64,000 nt of DNA, taken from Pteria penguin. Its lineage: Eukaryota; Mollusca; Bivalvia; Pterioida; Pteriidae. The stretch lies in assembly GCA_035048485.1 (NCBI GenBank), contig CM068590.1:9847329-9911328 (forward strand), in the 5' to 3' direction. Below, piece after piece: positions 13,636 to 22,600 of this stretch. The notes under the pieces are model-generated. The model did no database searches. It was not told where the DNA came from and worked only from the letters and a program-made list of their open reading frames with translations. The first letter of the stretch is position 1. Each line of letters starts with the position of its first letter. A program made the translations under genes and the position numbers.

Positions 13636-16600
13636 GTTTGTCTGTCTGGTTTTTTCCCTCCGTAACATTAGCTTCCCGTACAGAAGAAGCAATATATGCA
13701 ATATACAAACATACCACATAACTTTATATAAAATAAAATACATTGACAAGATATTACCATGCAACAAAGTGTTACATGCATCACTTTATTGCTTGAATCA
13801 CTCTTGAAATCGAAGATCATACAAAAATCAGTAAAAACAAGAAATTTGAAAAGGTCTACTCTACTTGAGGATATATGTAAACCATATACTGGGAACGAAA
13901 TCAGGTACCCGGGTAAAATTCGTATTTTAACATTTGTGACAATCGTCCGCTAGAAATTTATAGTATGGAAATGTTAAATTCTGTGTTCCAAATGGTCGAA
14001 ATAGATGTCATATATAGTCATTTATAAATAAATAGGGGTGTAACGATACTCCGAATTTCGGTATACCGGAAGCCTCACGGTTCAGTTTTCGATGCGGGTT
14101 TTCAGAAACAATACGCAAACGGTTCGATTCTGTAAATAATTGACCAAAATATTTTTTTTTTACATTTTTTCTTATTTTTTAACGTTTTTGTTCTGTTTCT
14201 ATGTAAGCAAACATGGCGGGTAGTAAACGTAACATGGAGCTCCAAAAAACCATCGTTTTCATTTTAATAGATCTAAAATATGGGACCATTCTGGAGTTAG
14301 GTTTGTAACTCAGAGTGGGGACAGGTAACAACCTGTAGGCATTGTCACTCGGATGTATCTTATAAATCTGGCAATACATCAGACATGGCAACACACATGA
14401 AGAGGCATTATCCAGACATTGATGTGTCTGGGTGAGAAAGGAAGCATACGGCACCACCATCAACGGATCCAAAACTTTCAGTAGGTCAGCTACACCTCCA
14501 GGAGTCATTTAAAAACAAACTTGCGGCGAATTCATCACGGGCTCAAGCAATTTCTAAGTCAATTAATTAGTCCAAAGCACATGATTTCATTATCAACTGA
14601 CAATGTTGATATTCTCATTTTTCTGAAAATGAATATGGACATTTAAAGTCAAATTATTTTTATTTATTAACATGTAAGGTACACATATATTTGGAATCAT
14701 TTATCTTATACTTTATTCTTTAGTTCAACAAGTCATCGCAATACGTATCGTGAGCTCTGTATCGCGATACGTATTGTATAGTGAAATAACCTAGGATTTA
14801 AAGTTTACGATTCGCAATACCCCACCGGCGTGTATGCGAAAAATAGGCGGAAGTCATTGTTGTGTCGTTGGATATCACTATAATTTAACAAAAACAATGA
14901 TTATGAGCTATGTTTTGTATCCAAAGATGGGAAATGGAGACTCGTGGTCATTGTAAAAAGGGCGGTGATCATATTTAGAAGAGGTGCTTTCTAATAAACA
15001 GCAATGTTGAGCAACTGGACTAAACTTTGGAAGTCAAAAGTATTAATAGTTGAAGAGCAAACTCATTACGCTATTAATCTTAAAGTAGAGTTTTGCATAC
15101 GAGAATTATTCCTTAGTGGGATGGTGGGCCTGTAAACCGGTTAGCCACACCAATTTATTGATTGTTGTCAAATCAAATGATCCTCCTAAGTCGGTATCGT
15201 AACCGCAATATAATCGAATATTTTCGTGATTTCCTTATGTGGGTTTTTATATCATTACATTAAATACTTTTATTTCTATGGTGACTTCTCTCATACGGTT
15301 GAGTCAGTAACTTTTCCTTCTTCCATTAGTTTAAAATAATTTACAAACTTCAAGTTTATATTTCACATGACAATATTGAAGAGATTGATGATATTTAATC
15401 TCTAAATTTATGCTTTATGACTACCTCCATTAACTTTTACTTTGCGAATTCATTCGATCTGTACGCTGCAACAATCTGGAGTTCAATTAATATAAAACAT
15501 TGCGTGACGTCACCAGTCCGCCGTCCCTTTAATTTGTATAACCACGATGAATGAAATATAATCGAAGGCGTATTTCTTTCTTTTTAAAGAGAGCGAAGAC
15601 TCTAATCTAATCTCCGTTAGTTGGAAGCCATTCCTAGAAACGCCACAAAGATAATATCGGTCAGAAAGTCCAACATCTTGGTGAAGTCTGTCTCAGCATA
15701 ATTAATTTTAAAATGAGACAGAATAAGTATTATCACTATTTTCAAGACAAATATGGATTTTGCGGCTTCTACTTTTACAAATGAAACCATCGAATAGTCA
15801 AATGAGTTGAAAAAGTGAATTTATTTGAAAATAGTGGAACTTCAGATGTTGTTCGAGCTCAAACTCAAACAAAAAGGCTCCACATGTGTATATACCAATT
15901 CAGAGGTCATTGTTCTACATATTTTTGAACGCTATATTTAAATTCAGATAGAATCTATACAGAGTTAGATTAAAATTAATACAGTTATCGTGAAACATTT
16001 ACAGGAACCAGCATTGTAACATTATTTTGTGGGTTATTCTGCAATTAAAGAGAAGAATATAAATAGGACAAGTTTAGATGTAGCTTACACGTAAAATACC
16101 AAGCATTGCTAAAACAGATTTTTTGCTATCAAATACGAAAATAAATTTAAGGTACATGATTAGGATTTAATGGAGCCGAATCTAACTCTAATTTTTTCAC
16201 TAGGCTGTTAAATTGATATTTTTATATATAAACATTTTTATGTCATCTATGCCGATTAACAACAAGATAAGATCGACTGAATGAAATATGTCATTTATTC
16301 CAAAGATGAATGACGTAATCATTAAGCAAACAATGTCTAACACGGCGATCGCCTATAAACTACAATACACACAATGACTAGAGGCGATCGCCGTGTACCA
16401 TGAAAAACACATAGAGTGTATATCATCTACAAAAAAATGTGGGTGGCGTACCCAAAAAATGCGCCAAACAATGATATTATTATCGGTATTATTTAAAAGT
16501 AATGTGATAACACTCTGTATGATATACATCTAATTGTCGGATACATATGTAATGCCAAAAGAAAGGCGGATGAAAGGGGTGGCCGGCGGGCTGATCAAAA

Positions 16601-19600
16601 ATTATCGTGCAATTAGCTCGTCAAACAAAGAAACTGACGCTGAGCGCGACCTCTGTTAATTAGGCCAGCCGATATGCTAATGAGATATAATCTGATTGAT
16701 TAATTACAATGGAATGCGCTACTAGTCAGTTAAACAATAAACAATGGAATGACCAACTGGTCAGTTAGATAATGGAATGCGTTGGACAGTTACACAAAGA
16801 ATGCGCCGTTAATGTCAATCAGCATCATGTACATAAAGTATATTATTTTCTGGAATAATACGGTTTTATGTCATCTATGCCGATTAACAACAAGATAAGA
16901 TCGACTGAATGAAATATGTCATTTATTCCAAAGATGAATGACGTAATCATTAAGCAAACAATGTCTAACACGGCGATCGCCTATAAACTACAATACACAC
17001 AATGACTAGAGGCGATCGCCGTGTACCATGAAAAACACATAGAGTGTATATCATCTACAAAAAATGTGGGTGGCGTACCCAAAAAATGCGCCATGAATAC
17101 TGAGCCGACACACGGCACAGGATTACAGCCACCCAAAAGAATAATAAAATCACAAAAATGAAATACACCAATCACTTTCTCATCTATAAGCTACATGAAT
17201 TTCTGAGGTACTTGTAGCAGACAACTTCTGAACTACAGCTAACTAATAGAATTATAAAGTTATACATTTACGACAATTCGGGATCAACAGGGATCCGCGA
17301 TTACAAGATTGACAAACACTCGAACTGTGTAATACAGAGCAAACATTAATGATTGTGGCAGACGATTACTGAGCCACAACATTTGAGCACATACATGTAA
17401 AATACTAGGTAATTGAACGAAATAAAACGGTTCAACATAATGTCAAATAGTATTTCCGATAGCAAAATAATGTACGTAGTATTTGTGGCAAACATCTTCT
17501 GAACCACAACAGGTTAGCAAAAACAAATGTATAGCTAATCAACCCAGCTCAAATTGAACAACGTAAGGTCAAATTATGTTCCTGGTACTTCAGTACCAAA
17601 ACAAGATAGGGTAAGTGGCAGACACCTTCTGAACCACAACCACGCATTTCATAGTCAAGCAAATTGCATAGCGCAGTGTCACTCATTAATATTATGCTAT
17701 ACCATGGTTTGTGGAATACAATTTCTGAAACACAGGTGAGACATTGCATCAGCAGAAATATCATGCATACGAAATAAGTCATGTGAACAATATACTAACA
17801 AACATAATGAAATTGCTAACTGTACACACATCTAATGAAAGTGAAGGAGGAAGGGCAGCCAAATGCTGGACCCATATATACATGGTTAAAGGAAGAACAT
17901 TGATAAGATTTGCTTACACAATAACAGAAATAAGTCCAATATATCGCCGCATGGCGTTTGAACTCCCGCGTCCCATCTTTTGAATGACATTTTCTGATAT
18001 GCCCATAGTAGCTGCGTGGGTTGCCGCGCATATACGAAAACTATGACCTTTATATAATTGGGGATCAAGGCCGATAAATGACACAGCTTGTTTTAACTGA
18101 GATGAAACATAATGTGAGAAGAAATAGTGCTTGGAGACAGACCCAATGCAAATAAATAACCTATGGCGAGCACAATTGGAAAGAGCTCTTTCACAGCGAT
18201 TTGGTAGCTAGTTTTGCAAAGCCTGTAGCCATCTTTCGGCAAACCAACTTGGGCCGCGTAGGCCGATAGATCCCGACGCATCAGTGAAAAATAATAAACT
18301 GTCAGAAGGTAACCAGACATCGGCGAGGAACATAGATTTACCGTTGAGATTTTCAATGAATTGAGACCACATGTTTATATCGGCTCGGGCTGAACTATTT
18401 AAACGAATAAAATGGTGAGGCTTCTTCCCATGGCACATTAAGTTAATCAAACACCTCAAAAATGCTCTACCAGGTACTACGGCAAGACAAGCATAATTCA
18501 AGAGGCCGATTAATGATTGTAGTTCCTTAAGTTAACCTTTTTCCTGTCCCATATATCATGTAATTTCCTACTTATCTTCACAATTTTTTCTTTAGGAAGA
18601 CGACATTCCATTTGTATGTATCAACCTCGATGCCGTAAATGGTTAGCCATGTATAGGGCAGACAAGTTTTATACACTTTTATCGGTACACCTATATGGGA
18701 ACAAAGATAAAGAAAATTTGTTAGGTCTTCTTTGCATTCTTATTAGGTGGACCTATGAAGAAGAAGTCATCCAATATATGCGAGATATTTGCATTTCATT
18801 GGCGTAGCTACCATTACGCCAAATACGCACGTGCGTACACATCATTTTGTCAAAAATGTAGTGTGTCATGAAGAAGAGAGATAGGTGGTCGTTTTCCTTC
18901 CAGAATGATAGTACTGTAATTCCTTTGATAAAAGTTCAGAATGACGACTTTGTCCTTCTTTAAAACACTAAAATGCCAAGGCAGATTGTTTGACTGACGA
19001 AGTCAACGGAACGACTCATCGTAGTCCCTCCAAGCTTGCTCACATGCACATTTCTGGATGTCTCTAACAATGCTTCAGTAATTCAATAAATTTGCAGCCT
19101 GATTCGGATATTTCTCTAAATAAATACAAATAAATATATGGAACGCGTCAGTCCATTCATACACTAAAAGAGGGGCTCTAGTTTTTTGAGGATGTTTAAA
19201 ATTGATAGTGTGTAATGGGATAGACACTAAAATTGGTTCGTCCTCCTGGTTAGGAAGTAATTGTTTTAAATCAATATACTCATTTTCCCAGATCTTCTGT
19301 TTTGATTTGGAAATTACTTCCGCTCCGAGGGGTATTCCATCTGATAAATCATAAACCAATAGTACATGTACTAACACTTTGCTCTGGCTCACCTTCAAAA
19401 ATGATTTCAATTAAATTAATAACATTCTGTGAGTTAGTTTCCTCTGTGTTGGCAGACTTCTGTATGTCCGAGGCATCCATGTTAACCTCTGGTGTTCCCG
19501 GTACCGTTACGGATGAATTCATGGCCTCTGATGTTGTGTTTTGTGTCGATATACTCTGTTACCGAATGATTTCACGTGCCAAGGCACTGAAGTCTATACT

Positions 19601-22600
19601 GGCTGTACTTGTGTAGCGGACGGTGTTATTAGTATTTGCTATAGACATAGTTTCAACTGCCGCCGAAGCTGTGGCTACTTGAGACTTTGGAGTTTTCGAT
19701 CTTTGCCGCCCCGCGGGAGGGTTGTAAGTCTGTCTTTGCTTTCTCTTACGAGGAGGCATTTCTAACTCTGAAAATGGGATATACTAAACAGATAATAACT
19801 GATTTGAAACATGTATAAAATACTGTAAAAAAGTAAGTTTATCAAACTCATGTCTTAACATATGCTATTTATATTGATTATAAATGCGCATATGTTCTAC
19901 ATAACATGTGTAATTAAAGAATTATGAAATTAGTTCTCCGCTGAGCATGTAAGGAATATTGTGTCATACTTAACACAAAGCAAAGTGCTAGATACCTAAC
20001 TCAGAAAACTATATATTATGGTGAACACTGGTGAAGTGCTATACTGAGCACAGGAAATGTGTTATACTAAACACAAGTGAAGTGCTATACTGAGCACAGG
20101 AAATTATGTGTTATACTAAATACAAGTGAAGTGCTATACTGAGCACAAGAAATTATGGGTTATACTAAACACAAGTGAAGTGCTATACTGAGCACAGGAA
20201 ATTATGTGTTATGCTAAACACAAGTGAAGTGCTATACTGAGCACAGAAAATTATGTGTTATACTAAACACAAGTGAAGTGCTATACTGAGCACAGGAAAT
20301 TATGTGTTATACTAAAAACAAATGAAGTGCTATACTGAGCACAGAAAATAATGTGTTATACTAAACACAAGTGAAGTGCTATACTGAGCACAAGAAATTA
20401 TGTGTTATACTAAACACAAGTGAAGTGCTATACTGAGCACAGGAAATTATGTGTTATACTAAACACAAATGAAGTGCTATACCGAGCACAAGAAATTATG
20501 TGTTATACTAAACACAAGTGAAGTGCTATACCGAGCATAAGAAATAATGTGTTATACTAAACACAAGTGAAGTGCTATACCGAGCACAGGAAATTATGTG
20601 TTATACTAAATACAAGTGAAGTGCTATACCGAGCACAAGAAATTATGTGTTATACTAAACACAAGTGAAGTGCTATACTGAGCACAGAAAATTAAGTGTT
20701 ATACTAAACACAAGTGAAGTGCTATACTGAGCACAAGAAATTATGTGTTATACTAAACACAAATGAAGTGCTATACCGAGCACAGGAAATTATGTGTTAT
20801 ACTAAACACAAGTGAAGTGCTGTACTGAGTACAAGAAATTATGTGTTATACTTAATACCAGTGGAGTGCTATACTGAGCATAGGAAATCATTACCATACA
20901 AAAGCATGTCAAGAACATGTACTATACTAAGTAGTTTAGAAAAGATGGTTGTTTTACTGAACACATTGATAATTGCTAATAGAGAATTTAACACGTGTTA
21001 CTGGTGAACCCGTTTACAAGTGAAGTGCTGCTAAGCACAAAGTATAATCTGTGCCGGTGTGTGTACTATACACAATCCACAGGTAAGGTGTTATATTGGG
21101 CACAAAAAATTATGTTGCAATAAACACATTGTTAATATATTGAACATGTCTTTATACGTAGCATGGCCGTTAAATATGTAATACTAAAGGCATACATGTA
21201 CATAATGTGCTTTGCCGAGCACAATGTAATGAAGCGTAATACTTGATTTAGTCAAATTCAAATATCTGTGTTATTACAACACATATCATGTTTACAATGT
21301 AGAGAACTCAGCTCTCACAAACAGCCCAATTTGCATACTATGCAGCATAAGAAGAGCAGGAATTAAGAGCTTATAAATATAACATGACTATAAATTCAGT
21401 GTTGTCTACTTAGTTAGAATATGAATTTAATTCATACTCATTAGATAACAAAATTATTATTATACATGTACTGGCCTTAATGACTTGGTATGCACGATTA
21501 CTGCATTAAGAATATTTCTCCAGTACTTCTTCATTGGTGATGATGGATCCGAGGCCCTACGTCTGGTGTCAAGATGAATTCCATCCCTTCCAAGATGTGA
21601 AAAATCTGTCCAGAATCCTCTGTGTCGCCAAAAATGAATATTTTGTTTAGACGCTGTTTGTGTTGATTCTTATCACATGTTCGTTGTAGCAAAGATTAAC
21701 AACTTTAGGACATCGTCTTAACAGCTGTCCAATGATCACACATTGAACGCCAACACCGTGTACTAAATATTCGGCTAAATTCGTAAGTTTTTGAACTATA
21801 ACACCATCCCCAAGACGCTGTATATCATTTCCCCCAAGCTGAATGAAGCAAACATCCGACGAAACGGATAATGTCCGAACTAAATACATCAGAAAGACGG
21901 AGACCTCCGCGGGCTTTCACTAACATGGTGAAATTGTCCTTTAAACCCAGGTTCAGTAACACAGTATTGGAGGACATAAACTGATCAAGACGACGAATGT
22001 ACGAATGTCCTAGTAGACATATTTTCAACATTATGCTTGGATCCACCACCAATAGGAAAAAGTCCCAATATTCAACTTATATGTAGAATAAAGTTGAACC
22101 AACTCTAATTTTTTTCACTAGGCTGTTAAATTGATATTTTTATATATAAACATTTAATGATTCGAATGTTTGACTGCTGGTGTAATGATGTAGTACACTT
22201 GAAAACGTCATAATCTTTGAAAAAAATTGTGGTTATTGCGTCATCACATGTTCACATTTTATAGAATCACAAAAAATAAATTCAGGTCTTATAATTATAG
22301 AAATTTACGAAATATATCATAATTTCTTCTACCACTTACGCGATCGTAATTGTCAAATATCTGACCGATTGTTCTCTGCACAATGATGTTGTGAAAAATT
22401 GTTCCTGTTGTTATCAAACGGGTAATCTCAAAATTTCAAGTTCAAAATTTTGACATCACGAATGTTTATAATCTTTCAATGTCTAGTTCTAGACTTTACG
22501 AGATTTTGTGAGTTTCAATCAGAAATGTTAATGTCTGTTTTGGCTACGGTGCACACAACATTCGAGTTCGTCACCAACAATGCGGTTACATGTAACATAG

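Larger units (their letters stand above)
16184..22155 (-). mobile_element. Decayed tyrosine-recombinase (DIRS/Ngaro-like) retroelement
   Basis: In minus-strand order it shows an SGNH hydrolase (22052-21480), a 49-bp satellite, a gag-like region (19759-18960), fused reverse transcriptase/RNase H and tyrosine-recombinase remnants (18540-17930), repeated GTGG..CCAC motifs, and two 230-bp direct repeats around a unique 400-bp spacer. RNase H followed by a tyrosine recombinase defines the DIRS order. Clustered direct repeats at the 3' end resemble the split repeats of Ngaro-type members, and an SGNH hydrolase ORF is, as I recall, reported from some Ngaro elements. All frames are broken and the reverse-transcriptase core is missing. 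A 54/55-bp repeat bounds the whole. Confidence 0.7.

Noticed and set aside
20031..20886. CRISPR array
   Set aside because: Units are contiguous with no unique spacers, and the context is a eukaryotic retroelement.
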